Source: Cerrena zonata | Taxonomy: Eukaryota > Basidiomycota > Agaricomycetes > Polyporales > Cerrenaceae | Assembly (NCBI GenBank): GCA_038087015.1 | Contig: JASBNA010000004.1 | Coordinates: forward strand, 1,116,001-1,180,000 | Direction of reading: 5' to 3' | DNA: 64,000 nucleotides | Shown: piece by piece, positions 35,721 to 47,722 of the stretch | Position numbering within the stretch: the first letter of the stretch is position 1 | How the letters are laid out: each line of letters starts with the position of its first letter | Notes under the pieces: model-generated | Told to the model about the DNA's origin: nothing | What the model saw: the letters and a program-made list of their open reading frames with translations, nothing else | The model's database searches: none | Made by a program: the position numbers and the translations under genes

Positions 35721-37148
35721 CTAAGATGGTGGGTTGCGGAATCGAATGACGAGGACAGTAACATTGTCGGTAGAGTATTTGGCGTATGCCTGGTCCATGA
35801 GACTTTTCGCTGCCTCGGCGGGGTCAGCTATATGCCGCACCTGCGCTACAGCTTCTTGATCTTGAAGAACGTCCCAGAGCTACAACTGCAAGTTAGACGT
35901 TATTCTTCGGAGAACAAGAGAACAGACATACCCCATCGCACGCCAGAATAAGGAACTCATCTTCCTCACTCAACTCAGTTTCAGTTGTGTAAGGTGCCCC
36001 GACCACGAACTCCTTCATAGAAGAATCACCCAAACTCCGAGTGACAGCCAAGACACCATTCACACGACCACTCATCACAAATCCACCCGCATCGACAATA
36101 CGTTTCGCCTCCTGCTTGTCTGTACCCTTATGGTCATAGGTCAACCTGACTGCCTTTCCTGACCGACACAGCACACCTCGTGCATCTCCAGCATTGGCGC
36201 AATACAATACTCTCCGAATATTAGATGCCGTAACAGGCGTATAAATCTGATCGTCTTTGTCTTGAGTAGGGGAAGGTGTCGAAGTTTGATTGGAGTGACT
36301 ACTCGACGCGTCTGAAGAATTGTTCTGGCTTGAACGAGAGCTTCCGCCGATATGTCTAAAAGCGTTCTTGATCTTACTTTTGCTACTCTTCTTCTTGTGT
36401 TCGTCGGTGTGACCACCGGTATGACTATTGCTATCCGACTCGTCGCTTCCAGCCTCGATCATGTCTAGCGAAGACTGGAATGGGTCAAAACTCGGGGGAA
36501 GGAATGATTGTTTCCCGTCTGCGTCTTCAAGACGCAAGAATGCGGTTACAGCCGTGCATCCAGAGTGCATCTTGCCATCGGATTCTTCGGTCATTTTCGA
36601 CAGCTTGGTATCTACATCGTGGAATGTATAGTTGAGCACGTCCGGGATGGGGGAATTGGGTTTAGTGCGCAAGGTTTCGAGGAGTCGCTAAACCAGAACA
36701 TCTTCCAGTCACATACATGAGATACTAGGATGCTGTGGAGCTCACCAATGAGAAGTTCTGTCCACACCACTCCGCAGCCTGTTTACCAGCATGTCCGTCA
36801 AAGATAGCAAAGAACCCTTGGCCGCGTACACCAGCAAATGGGACGACGATGGAGTGGGCATCTTCCATAAACCGTCTCGGTCCTTTCTCGTCCGTTACGG
36901 CACATTTGAAAGACAACTGCGAGGGTAAGGAGGCGTCATTACTAGGAGCGGTTACATGTCTATGTCAAGTTCAACGTTCCGTAGGTGTTAGTTATGATCC
37001 TAGCCTCGCAGCTCAGACATCATTGGCGAGAATATACGTACTGGGATATGGGTGCCACATCTGGTATTCCATCAGAAGGTTAGTTAACGATCGACAATAA
37101 AACCGAGAGGCGCGTACTGGGTGAGGAATCTGTAGGAACAGGAGACAT
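35721..37148 (-). CDS. ptc1: PP2C-type serine/threonine phosphatase, PTC1-like
   Basis: This is a metal-dependent phosphatase of the kind that turns off stress MAP-kinase signalling. All PP2C motifs are present: RRFMEDAH, FAIFDGHAGKQAAEW, SGCTAV, LYCANAGDARGVL, LTYDHKG, GVLAVTRSLGD, LILACDGLWDV and STDNVTVLVIRF. The region after VTRSLGD (VVGAPYTTE, EDEFLILACDG) is closest to yeast Ptc1. Five exons (37148-37118, 37060-37042, 36941-36746, 36687-35932, 35879-35721) join in phase for 386 aa; yeast Ptc1 has 281. The extra length is an insertion of about 95 residues (roughly 142-238), rich in Ser, Asp and His, between SGCTAV and the ANAGDAR strand. The two tiny 5' exons were found from phase and give the N-terminus MSPVPTDSSPNVAPI. 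Confidence 0.93.
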
Positions 37149-38546
37149 TGTAATGTTTGGTTGTTATAAAGTGGAAGGTAAGAGGAGGGGAAAAGTTGAG
37201 AGGTTTGTCTGGTGGGGCTATATATACGTAGTATGAGGATGGACAATGCTAAGAGAAGAGAGGCGCAAGTTATGGAGTGGGGTCTAGACAAATGCAGTCC
37301 ACGGCCAAGCGCGTCATGCACGCCCGGCAACACGCGTGAGGCAGGCGTAGTAAAACAAGGAATCGGGCCTGTACAGGACGTCTATCTTGGTCTCAACCAT
37401 AACTGCTATTGTCTATCCTTCTACTAGATTTCTTGTGTCACCATGGCAAATCTCTCTCGATCCTATCTCGTTTCCACTGGCGTGAACCCGGCAGCCGCAG
37501 CGCAAAGGCAGAGTCTAGACTCTAGGTGCTATTGTCGTTCTCTACATTGCACCCAGTCCTTCTCACTTTTGGTCTAACACAATCCGAGTGACTTTGGTAT
37601 AATAAATTGACTGCCATGATCCAGACTTGGTGATCCAAGACAAATGCTCTCAAGCTTTTGTGACATCGCCCTTCCGATGAGTCCCGTCAGCTCGGCTTAC
37701 ACACTAGCCAATTGGTCCGTTTGGAGATATCTCTATACTAACTGTGGATGACTGCGTAGCTTCGCAATCCTGACTACACGTCATCGGATGTAGAGCGAAC
37801 GTGTCAAGTAGGTCATGCATTCCGCACGAGCTTTCCAAGGTCTAAGGAATGAAGGTCGCTTCCAAGCAGGATTGATGACATTCTGACTGCTGCCATGCCA
37901 TTATTTAAATTTCGACCAAACGAGCTGGGCTGAATAGGGAATTATTACCGAGCCGATATCTCGAGTTTCAACGTTGCTGTTACCACCTGCAACACCGCTT
38001 GACCCTCAAACTCTTCCTCACCCATTGCATGACAGCCCAGAAGTGCGGAGGCTCGCGTCAATAGGAAGGTAGGGAGGTATTCAAATAATTGTATCTTGAC
38101 TAGGAAAAAACCTATGTGGTGACTGAAGCAGAAACAAATCCAATGAAATATCATAGATATTCAAACATTGCTCGTAGTAATGCATCATGAGGAATTGGAA
38201 TGTCACTGGCAGTCATTGAATTTCTATAGGTTCATTTTGGTGTTATACAAGGTCACCAATTATCTTGGCACGCAATGGAAGCATAAGTCCGTACAGCCTT
38301 ATCCTCCGATAATGCGCTCCCTTTCTTTCTTGCACTTGGCGGTCAGGATAGCTCTACCCGCTGAACCACAACCTAGCTATTACATCCCTTCTCGTCCTCG
38401 GTTTACACTGTATCGTGTCATTCGTTCTCACTGTAACAACACGTATTTTCTTCTTCGTTTCGATTCACTCCGATCCAGCTCGTCGGATTACATAGCGATA
38501 AATGTGTAAATTACTTTGTTTTCCTATATGCGTTCATGCCTAACTA
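37149..38546. other. Intergenic, about 1.4 kb
   Basis: Promoter of ptc1 at the left and 3' flank of the esterase gene at the right. Frames at 37945-38154 (-) and 38168-38509 (+) show no family likeness. I see no RNA gene or repeat. Confidence 0.4.
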
Positions 38547-39878
38547 TTACAAACATGCAGCTAGGAAAAACTTAGTTCGGAGCCGTAACATGCAAGTTGA
38601 CAATAGGTACGTACTTGGCTGAACGTTTGAGTTTTTGACGTATGGTGCAAGCGGGTTACTTGAGTCACAGACGATACCACGAACCAAAGCTTGCGCAACA
38701 ACATCAGCACCTTCAATTACAGGTCGACGATCGTCAGTAGAGCTAAATACTTGTAGATGTTAGCAACTCACCGGTGCTGCTGGTGTGTATGTTGTCAATA
38801 GGGAAGTATCCGTTGACGGTATTGGCACCAAGCTGCTTGTATCGGGTCAAAACGTAGTCGAAGTGATCAACATATGCTACACTGGTTTGTTGTGCGACTT
38901 GTTGGGCATATGAGACGTAGATGGGGACGCCACTGGTATCTTTGAATGGGTTGTTGGGGGTCTGAGAAGAGACGACTACTTTGGCGTTCTTGGCCTTAAG
39001 TGCGTTGATTGCGTCTTCCATATACTTGAAGTAGGTGTAGACAGTCTTTCCGGTTGAAGGGCTGTGAGATACAGTAATATTTCTAAGAATGAAAAATAAA
39101 TGATAACTGTTGACTTACTCTGTACAGGTTGCTGTCAAGCTAGTGCCGTCGCACACACCCTGTTGAGGGTTACCAGCAGGACCTCCGCCCTCATTATGAC
39201 CGAACTCAATGATCACAAGGTCATTAGGCTTCACGGAGTTGATGATATTGTTGACTACCAATTATCATGATTAGTATCGACCCCTGGAATTAGAATTGAG
39301 AAGTATGGATACTCACAGTAGCCAAGATCGGTGAAACTCCGAGAACTCTTTCCGGGGACAGCTTGATTATTTACAGGGATGCTCAAGTATTTGCCGATCT
39401 GTGTACCCCAGCCTGCGTACTGAGTTCCGGTATCCGGAGCCGTGGTGGAATCACCAGCGAGGTATAGTGTAACTCCCGCAGGTGCGCCCCCTGTTGGTAC
39501 CGACCCTCCGGCCGTGGTTGTAGGGGCGGGTGCAGGTGCTGCTCCAGGTTGGCACTAAAGTGAATGAAAGATTATCTTATTATTCAGCTCCTTTTTTGAC
39601 TGGAATCAATCAAAATACCTGTGAGTAGTATTGATTGAGCAGGACACAAGTGGTACCAGACACGCATGTAGTGGCTGAAGAAGAAAACCGGTTTAATTCC
39701 TTCGTTCTGCGTAGACTATAGATCCAATCTTACCGCCTGTCCAGCCTTGACCACCACCTGTAACAGGTTTCAATTCAATGACAGGATATTTGAGATGATG
39801 TTACTCACATTGACCCCATACTTGGGCCTGTGCGTTAACAGTGGCAACAAACAATGCGACAGCAGCGAGAGAGAACAT
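38547..39878 (-). CDS. Secreted CBM1 plus CE12-type rhamnogalacturonan acetylesterase
   Basis: A signal peptide (MFSLAAVALFVATVNAQA) leads directly into a family 1 cellulose-binding module, VWGQCGGQGWTG then TCVSGTTCVLLNQYYSQC. A Pro/Thr/Ala/Gly linker and an SGNH/GDSL hydrolase follow. The catalytic blocks are seen: YLAGDSTT (nucleophile Ser), FGHNEGGGP (block III Asn) and DNIHTS (Asp and His). This layout matches carbohydrate esterase family 12, which removes acetyl groups from pectin rhamnogalacturonan outside the cell. Eight exons (39878-39809, 39757-39734, 39674-39619, 39554-39317, 39254-39119, 39061-38772, 38710-38615, 38560-38547) join in phase for 307 aa ending ACL. The CBM1 is split over three small exons, one of only 24 nt. 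It points to a plant-degrading lifestyle. Confidence 0.92.
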
Positions 39879-40590
39879 GTTGGATTGGACGTCCTTGAGG
39901 AGCTTTGAGGGTTCTCGGACTATGGACACACATCCTTATATATATTGCGGGATGAATTTGATGTCACCAATGCTTGGCCATGAGGTAACGTTCTATAGGA
40001 TCAACCGAAGAGTATCCGTGGACGCTTTCGGATGCATTCTCGAGGAGCATGGGTAGGTCAGTACAAAACTTAGAATGAATCTGTGATTCATGTTGTGGTT
40101 GTACGTGTCGCTTCAGATGTTCAAAGGAAGACCTCCTGCTCGTTTCCGACCACCCAATCGATCAACCCCACGGGGAAAACTAGGTTGTAGTTGTAGAGAT
40201 TCAATTGAAAGTGCGTTTTGAAATGAACGTTAATGGAGTTAGACCTGGATTTGATGAACTCGGGACGATCATGAGCTCACCTGCCAAGCAGAACCTGACA
40301 GGGTATTCACGCCTCTCGAAGGAAGCCATCGAGGGACCGGTAGTGGTTCATGATTGAATAACTAACGTCCGACTCACCTGACTAGGCATCCTCATGAGAT
40401 GCGGCAAATGTTTAAATGGCACGCCGAATATTATGCGAGACACGTATGATCCAGATTGAGAAACATGACCATGATAGTAAATCACAGGCGGTTTATTATG
40501 TATTGCACTAATCACCCATTTATTAGCATTACTATGCAAGGAGAAACTCAAGAAACAACTCATCACTTACTTGTCCATGACTACGGTTTT
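39879..40590. other. Intergenic, with a possible alpha/beta-hydrolase fragment
   Basis: It holds the promoter of the esterase gene. On the minus strand at about 40370-40560 a frame reads KPPVIYYHGH followed by SGSYVSRIIFG, which recalls the oxyanion region of ABHD-type hydrolases. No catalytic serine or downstream domain follows, so at most it is a gene fragment. Confidence 0.3.
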
Positions 40591-42322
40591 TTACAGATGC
40601 GGATGTGCCTTATGACTGTCATCGTTAACGTTCTCTGCGGAGTCTTCTGGTACAACCCAACGTCGAAATGGGATACTGTTCGTCTCGACTCCTTCAAATG
40701 TTTCTAGAACATAGGATTTCATGTTCCCTCGGTTCATCACTACCTCGCGCATGTTCAGTAACAGCCGGCTACCGAGAATAGAGGGTAAGGCCGCAGACCA
40801 GCTATTTAGAAAGCGAGTTAATGCCCAAAAGAATATTGAGTTTGGGAACAACTCACGGCATCACCATGTTGATGTAAGTAGGTGTCCGAGCCCATACGAC
40901 AGTGCTGATCAATAATTCAGCAAAAATACTAGACAGGAGAGTTAGCTTCGAGTTAAAAGATCCCTCAAGACAGAAATTGGCCTTACACTACGAAGTAGAG
41001 CAGACTATACGGATATTAGATGCGTCAACGTAACGATGTGAGTCTCATACCTGTCACGAGCGATACGTGTGATCAATGGGACTGAAGGTCCATTTCGTTC
41101 CGACGGCCATGCCTTGTAAAGAACCAAGAGGAATAGTATTGGTTCGTAGACCAAACCCGGTACCCAAAATAGTGCAGAGAATCCCAGAATGCCTCTGTAG
41201 TAACACCCTGTTGTCGTCGAGGAGAGGGGTAAATCTGGATGGTTCGTCAGTGAAAATATAGCAAGATACCAAATTTCAAAGTTGACTTACGATCAAGGTG
41301 TCCCATTGTAATGCCAACGAGAATGGCCATTATACTGAGTTCCATAGCACAAAGGCACAGCAGGAAGATGAGGATTTTCCTACTACGATTGTATAATGCA
41401 TATACCTAGATAAATGAATGTCCGTGAATGAAACTTTAAATAAGAGTCACTGACTTACTCGAAGTTGAAGGATAACTTGAGTGATGGATGCTGTTGAGTA
41501 TCGATAAAGCTAGACATTAGGAGAACTCACGTTGCACTGTTAGCGTGGTTACCATTGTTCTTCATATTAGGGTTTTAGAAATGGTTATACGAGTTCTATC
41601 ATAGATGCATGATCACTTACACGATATCATCGCACATTAGGTAGATAACGCAGCTACGCAGGATCTGTTAGTATTTCAGTAACAATCAGGATGCTCCACT
41701 CACGTCTAGGATCGTAATTCAGGAAGTCAAACAAAGTGATAACAGAAACGATGAGTGAGAACACTTACATGCGAAGAAAGTATACCATCCTTGGTCACAG
41801 GGACTGGGGAGATTTGGTTAGTCAGATTTTACAATTATATTATAATGAAATCTCTCACTAGTATCGAATATCAAGAAAGCAAGAGCGAAGAAGCGATTCT
41901 GCAGCCGATGATCAGGTTGTTCTGCTGAGAGGTGAGAAGAGAGATTGTAAGAACCCACGAATAGATATAGAAAAAAGGCAGGCCGCCTTTTGTTCTGCTT
42001 CCAGATTAAAGGAATCTGTTAGGCAACAACTACATTAGTGATCCGGAAGCCATTCGGGACTCTGAATGTCATACCTCAAGATCCAGAGTGATCACTAATA
42101 AAATAAAATATGCTATTAGATAGTGTGGTCTACAGCACGAGGAATACGGGACTTACAATGATCATAGAACAGTAGTCCAACCGCGGCCCCACGAGATCGC
42201 TTACCCATGTCGACTATAACATTTTGTGAGCTTTCGTACTTTGTTTACGGGTTTGCAAAAAGGGTATGGTACTTACGGGCGTTCATAGCATATGGAGGCA
42301 TATTCCCGCTGGTAGGTCTCAT
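40591..42322 (-). CDS. DUF6533 multi-pass membrane protein
   Basis: The first exons join to give GAAVGLLFYDHLITLDLEIP, IWKQNKRRPAFFLYLF and NRFFALAFLIF, the hallmark of the basidiomycete DUF6533 domain (Tyr-Asp-x-Leu-x-Thr-Leu and the NRY-like motif). Later exons encode a helix, GFSALFWVPGLVYEPILFLL, and a C-terminal part with WARTPTYINMVM, PSILGSRLLLNMRE and a polar tail ending HKAHPHL. These proteins are expected to have about seven helices; function is unknown. The gene is broken into many exons, some very short, and I could not fix all of them. Around 41880-41770 the phase did not resolve. Start at 42322 (MRPTSGNMPPYAM) is a good fit, since the domain begins soon after. Size is probably 300-350 aa. 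Confidence 0.7.
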
Positions 42323-42955
42323 CTTGTAGTAAGTAGGTAGGTCGAAAGGTGGGCTTCTCTGCTGTCAATGGCAACGTGAGGTATACATGCATCCTCGTCG
42401 TCTGTGTGTCATCAAAGAAGTATAATAGAGTCATCTCGGGTACCTCACGACGTCTAACTTGAAGTTCAGCGCTGTTGACTCGGGTTCATAAGAAGGAATC
42501 GCTGTATGACTATCAGTGCAAAGCTGAAAGAATTTGATACTGTAGTCTTCCTTCTTCAAGGAGGATCTAAAATGATAAAAGTGGACTAAGGTCAATGGGA
42601 GGTGCGTACCAGGTCTACTTCTAGCGAACGGGATTATTCGGGGATCGTCATTATCGCTTGAAGTATTTGTATTTCATCGTTATAGGCTATCACATGCATC
42701 ACAACTGTAGTAATGGGCTTGCATCCACTAAGTATGGCCGAGTAACAAGGTGAAGAGTAATTCAGAATTACTCCAGGTCTATGATTTGGAGGACATGTTT
42801 GTATCAGAGTTGAGCACAAGAAGCCTAGGTCAATCCTGATGGTATGCTATCTAGTTTGTTGTTAGCTTTGTTGAACGGCGATGTAGCTGAAGACTCACCG
42901 AGTTGTCATCTTCAGCGTTGGGAGTCAAGACGAAGAAGGAATTTGTGCAAAAATC
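42323..42955. other. Intergenic, promoter of the DUF6533 gene
   Basis: About 630 bp with only short frames. It could hold a 5' exon of the DUF6533 gene, but none could be supported. Confidence 0.35.
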
Positions 42956-43038
42956 TGTCCCAGGGAGGATTCGAGCCTCCGTCTTCACGGAATTGTGGTA
43001 ACCACAACGTGATGATCTAACCACTAATCGACAAGGAC
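42956..43038 (-). tRNA. tRNA-His (anticodon GTG) with 11-nt intron
   Basis: On the minus strand a cloverleaf forms: D arm GATT/GATC, anticodon stem TCACG/CGTGA, anticodon GTG at 43003-43005, one base, an intron at 42991-43001, then T arm GGAGG/CCTCC with CTCGAAT loop and discriminator A. The acceptor stem GTCCTTG/CTGGGAC pairs except for a T-T mismatch at 6-67 and a G-T at 5-68. A genomic G precedes position 1. An acceptor-stem mismatch is unusual but does not prevent the fold. Confidence 0.85.
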
Positions 43039-43379
43039 CGGAAGAGAGTGGCTCGCCCGAGTATACGACCTCCTAAACTTCGGAGGTACCATACATACGT
43101 ACGGCAAAATGCACTCAATGGGAGTTCTAGAATCCAATGATTGCATCCGTTTGTGCGTCATTTGAGAACCGCGTTCAATTCGCGATTCGCGCCGAACACC
43201 TCTAGACTCGGCTTGCCAGACTTGCCTTGCGCCCTGCCTGCACCCGAGAGCCTGGCTCTAAAGCTTGGGATTGTTTTCGTGATTCCTTCATTGCAACCAT
43301 CAGCATCTCCCTCAATTCATCTCTTCATCACCTCTCTCTCACACCCTCATCTCCCTCGAACATTAACATCCGTATACGA

Positions 43380-44274
43380 TGAGGAAAACCTCATATGTGG
43401 TTGCTTTTTTTGCAGTGGCATTCACTTTGGTGTTGGTGAGCATCTTCTCTCAGCTTTCTGTGTGCCTGATCGTCTGAAAGCTGAAGGGGATGGGGTTGAA
43501 AATAGAACATACTCTCCGTGACCCGTACAGACTGGTTGGTCTTAGCCTAATTGGCTCTCGGACATCCCTAACAGACCCCTCATTTCAAAGGCTCGTCGTC
43601 AATAATGAACTTCTCGGTTCGAAGACTACCGTTCATTACGGTCTCATGGAACGATGCGAACGTCAAGTCATCGTCATTCCCGGCATGCCAGACCAGGGAC
43701 GAATCGAATACAGGGATTACAAATGTCGGCCCTTCCCTACACGTACCTTGGATTCATGCGACAAGGAGAACAAGTTCTTCTGTATCGCTTGGACGACTGC
43801 TGGATACTTCACCGAATTGAGTATTGGATTTGGGGCGGTGGCTTGTTTGTCTATCTGTTCGGTGTTACCACTCACTCGAGGAGGAGGAGGATTTGGAGAG
43901 CTGCTGCGGTATTCGTGGCGTTCCATAGTGAGTTCATCCCTTTTAGTCTAGACATGATGCTTGGAACAGCAGGTGTGAATCGTTCTATTCATTCTCCAGC
44001 TCTTCTCCAAATCACCACATTCGGCCTGATCACCGATGTGTATCGCCAATCTAAATACCCAACATTCGAGTACGCTCGACCTGGTACGTTTGTCACCTCT
44101 CCGTATTATACCTCCGACTTACATACATCTGTCAGGCGCCGCTTGGGTACTCAATACCGTTTCATGGGTATTTGGTGTATTGACTACCATTGGTGTCGTC
44201 ATTACTGGCATCTCAGCTAACAAGGTCATCAATGGGCGGCTGGAAATCGTGCTTATAGGCCTATCTCTGGATAA
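43380..44274 (+). CDS. Four-TM SUR7/PalI-like membrane protein (frame breaks)
   Basis: Exon 1 reads MRKTSYVVAFFAVAFTLVL, a signal anchor. The next parts give NNELLGSKTTVHYGLMERCE with charged extracellular stretches (DYKCRPFPTRTLDSCDKENK), then FCIAWTTAGYFTELSIGFG, LFGVTTHSRRRRIWRAAAVF, LLQITTFGLITDVYR, and AAWVLNTVSWVFGVLTTIGV with a tail GHQWAAGNRAYRPISG. This is the plan of the fungal claudin-like SUR7/PalI group (four helices, cysteines in the first loop). The frame must slip by one base at 43855 and again at 44224-44225 to keep this order. The exon junctions near 43440-43600 were not fully fixed. Either sequencing errors or a decaying gene would explain it; the protein pattern itself is convincing. 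Confidence 0.6.
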
Positions 44275-44473
44275 GCAAATCCAATACTGCGACCCAAATA
44301 CTACTTTGGTTTGGTTTACTACACATGTCATGAACGATCTGCATGATCTTAGTCACCTGCTCCTCTTATTCGCTTGCACAATTTCTACCATCTAATTTGC
44401 TTTATTTTACCCCTATTTCTTTCTTGTATGAACCTTCTCTCTGTCTCATTCTCAGTCGTTTGTTTGTTTCGCA

Positions 44474-46597
44474 TTAGTGTATTAGATACGGTTTTAAGGA
44501 TATCTCTCTTTTGATGAATTTACCCTGTACATTAAATAGCCATAGATCACCCCGTTCAAAATTCATCTTCTGGATAGTCCACTTTATCATACAACCTAAG
44601 AGTCTCATTCCAATCCCTCTTTCGCCTCCTCGCACTGAGAAATATTTGGCCTTACTCGCCCACCTCCCTCTCACCCTCCCCTTCTGCCAAGAATCACCAG
44701 CTTCCTTGAAATGCCTCTCAGGAGCCTCCGGCAGCCCAAGTGTATTCACAGCCAGCTCAAGTACCCTCCCAAGTAACTCCTCCCTCGTCTTCCTCATCGC
44801 CTCCAGCCGTGAGGGTCCCACTAGTAGTAATCTCGTCAATGCCGTGAACGCGCGGAAAGCCGAGACAGCATCTTCCAACCAACGTAACGACATCCACATC
44901 GCCGCAGGGACAAGAATAGCAGTGAGTGGAGCGATGGGAAGTGTGAACATCATCGAAGCGAACCAGACGAGGACGCCGGATGCGAGCCCGTAGACGAGTT
45001 TGTATTGTGCGATTTCGTCGTAGGTGTCCCAGACGGGTCCGGTTTGTTTGAATTTGTGCACGGCGATGAAGGTGGTGATGAAGACGGGGATCCAGAGGAG
45101 GAGACCGGGGATGGAGATTGTTAGGAGGAAGATGGACCAGGTGAGGCGGATGAGGAGGCGGTAGAGGATTGTCAGTGTGGGTAGAGGTTTGCGGATTCGG
45201 TCATCTTTGATGCCTAGTTTGACTAGTTGATTTTGGTACTCCTGTCGGATATATGAGACTTCCAAGTCGAAAATGAGTTAGAGAGGATAAGAAATGGCTA
45301 CCTGCAAGTCGATACCCAGTTGCATGAGCTTGGCATCCTCCCTCTGCCCTTCCTCTCCAGGTCCCTCTCCATCACTAAAGGCTCCATTCGTACTGGAAGC
45401 AGCTTCAGGCAAGTTTGAAAGCTTCGATGAACGTTCTCACAACCCTGACATAGTCGCCAAGACTCATCTCAGTCCCAAGGGGAGCATAGATCCTCGTCGC
45501 CAGCTTGGCTATACGAATCAACTTCCACGAAGGACTATCGAGAGTCCCTGCACTGAGCTGTTGATGAATCTTAGCGGTTAGAGAGCGGATGTTGTCGTAT
45601 TCGAGTGGGGTCAGGAGCTCGGGGTTGTCCTTTGGTGTGAAGCGCATAGGAGGATGGAATGTGACCAGGACGTCGGAACGGAAGTGTTGTCGGTGCCTAC
45701 AACGTTTTACATTCATTGACTTGCATGAAGAGGAAAATACGAGATGAAGACTTACATATAGGTTATCGAACATGTCTGAATAAATATTTCAAAGTCAGGG
45801 TTGTCTCGATTACGGGACAGAGCATCGGATACAATGCGGGCAACTGGGAATGAGTAAATTGGTATTTGCCTAAACACTAAAGGTTAAGTCATGGGAACCC
45901 ACCTCCAGTTTTGAGAGGTGCCATCGTAGGGTGATAACGACTCATTCCCTCTGGGAACAAACACACAGCATCACCAACTTCCAGTGCCTGTGAAGAGGGG
46001 GAAAGGTGATCAAATGTAAGTTTGCATGGTAACCGAACAAGGGTATAGACGTAGACAAATGGACGTACCTCCATGAGTTTCTCCATGACTCCGCTATTAT
46101 CAACCTGACCATTCTCAAAGTCCTTGCGACGTTGGAGAGGGACCGTTCCAGCGGATTCAATGAGCCAGCTGGTGAATGTTTTCTTGCCGAATTGAGTAGA
46201 CTTGGCTGTCAGTCGGAGGAGGTTGCGTCTCTATTGTGTGTTAGATTCGAGCTGGTTTCTATTTCAATGCAGTAGAGTCACCTTCCATGGTATTGAAGCA
46301 ACAAGAAGTCTATGACATCATCATAAGCAAGTATTGACAGTCAGGCAAGGTGAGTAAGACTTACAGAGCGTCGGTGAGCGAGTTGCTATGGTTAGCACAT
46401 ACAATACTGGATGGTAATATAAAACGTCAAAAGAATTGCATGTGCGAATATATAAAATAGACATACCATGGTTTTCCACGTTCGGGTATATTCTCAGTTC
46501 CCTCTACCACAATAGTCCCATAGAATATTTTGAGCACGAATTTGAATAAGAGGCGTATTAGAAAGTACGACCACGGTGTGTCCGAGCCTCCCTGCAT
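44474..46597 (-). CDS. Glycerol-3-phosphate/dihydroxyacetone-phosphate acyltransferase (SCT1/GPT2-like)
   Basis: The enzyme adds the first acyl chain in phospholipid and triacylglycerol synthesis, at the ER. Visible in order: an N-terminal membrane stretch (SYFLIRLLFKFVLKIFYGT), GTENIPERGKPCIVCANHSN with LTDALL (the His-x5-Asp acyl-acceptor motif of this subgroup), LFPEGMSRYHPTMAPLKTG (PlsC motif III) and further C-terminal membrane helices (FLLTISIPGLLLWIPVFI; SMMFTLPIAPLTAILVP). Total is about 600-650 aa in roughly six to eight exons. The frame slips by one base at the run of T at 45414-45416 (minus-strand A), where the reading stops early but continues with EAASSTNGAFSDGEG in the next frame. 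A single extra A in a short A run would explain it. The start ATG (MQGGSDTPW) fits the family. Confidence 0.85.
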
Positions 46598-47722
46598 GTG
46601 GAGAGGATGGAAGTCGGGAGGAGAAACGCAAGCAGTCCGGCAAGGACACCTATGAATTAGGGTAACCTATGCGGGGCAGTGGAGTGCCGAATCCATCACA
46701 GGGGATATATATTGCTTGCGCCGCTCTTGGCTTGCCCGATCGCGTTCAATGGGCGTCTTCAACTCAATACGCGTACCGCACGTGCGTGATCGAGATTCAG
46801 GTGCGTTTCTACGTTTCTTTCAGCTTCGCATTACTTGCCAACTTGAATCACATACTAAACTGCCTAGATTCGCCGGTGGTATAATATACAGGGCAATGTA
46901 TATCCCAAGCAAGCTTCAAAGTAAGCTACCAGCTGATCTTGCCTAGGTCCCACACAAAACACTGGTCGCGCTTGGCAAACTCTGGATTACTTTGATAGAG
47001 AAACAAACCTGGAAGGTAACTACCGACAGATTACTTTGGTATACTCTAACTGCCTCTTGACTGCTCACAATAACAATACAAGCGTGCTGGTGTTAGCGAC
47101 GATGGAGTAACGAAAGAAATTTTATTCAAACCGTCTACGCTGATACAACTATCAGGCACATATCATCGTGACGCGTCGAGGGCAACTTCGCATCGCGTTT
47201 TAGCCTTCTGCATGTTTGATCACTTACAAGCTTATACTATAGAGCTTCAGTATTTCCGACACGTCTGACGAGTCCGCCGATTTAGGGGCTGCTCGCATTC
47301 GGCGCCTAACAGGTTCTCGCGCCACAAAGCTGGCGGTTAACTAACATAGAAGCACTGGTAACTAACTTGAACTCACTCATAGCTTCGACCCGGAGATGAA
47401 GTTTGAGTATGGTGGCCCCCTGGGTACTTGGTATCGTCTACACTAAATAAAAGGACTCACGCCCCTCAATACTTCCTATAGATAAAAGGATGTGGCACAG
47501 TTTGTAACCGTTCTGATGGCGCGAATTTGCTGCGACGAAGACTTGGGTGACCACACACACTGGGGCAAGTCCTTCATTATTCCATCACTAGCCGCTATTC
47601 AAGTACTGATATACAATTATCCTTGCAGAATATTAATATACGGCTTACCTTTTGACCTGTCAGACTGAGGCAATGCGCGAAGCAAGGAAGCTACGAAACA
47701 TAAGCAAAGGCTTCTAAGAAGC
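46598..47722. other. Intergenic, about 1.1 kb
   Basis: The left end is the acyltransferase promoter. The remainder up to the inverted repeat at 47723 has no supported gene. A GACGCGTC site occurs near 47171, but without other evidence I do not call it. Confidence 0.4.

Noticed and set aside
47165..47175. Another ACGCGT site
   Set aside because: A single 6-mer far from a start codon is expected by chance.
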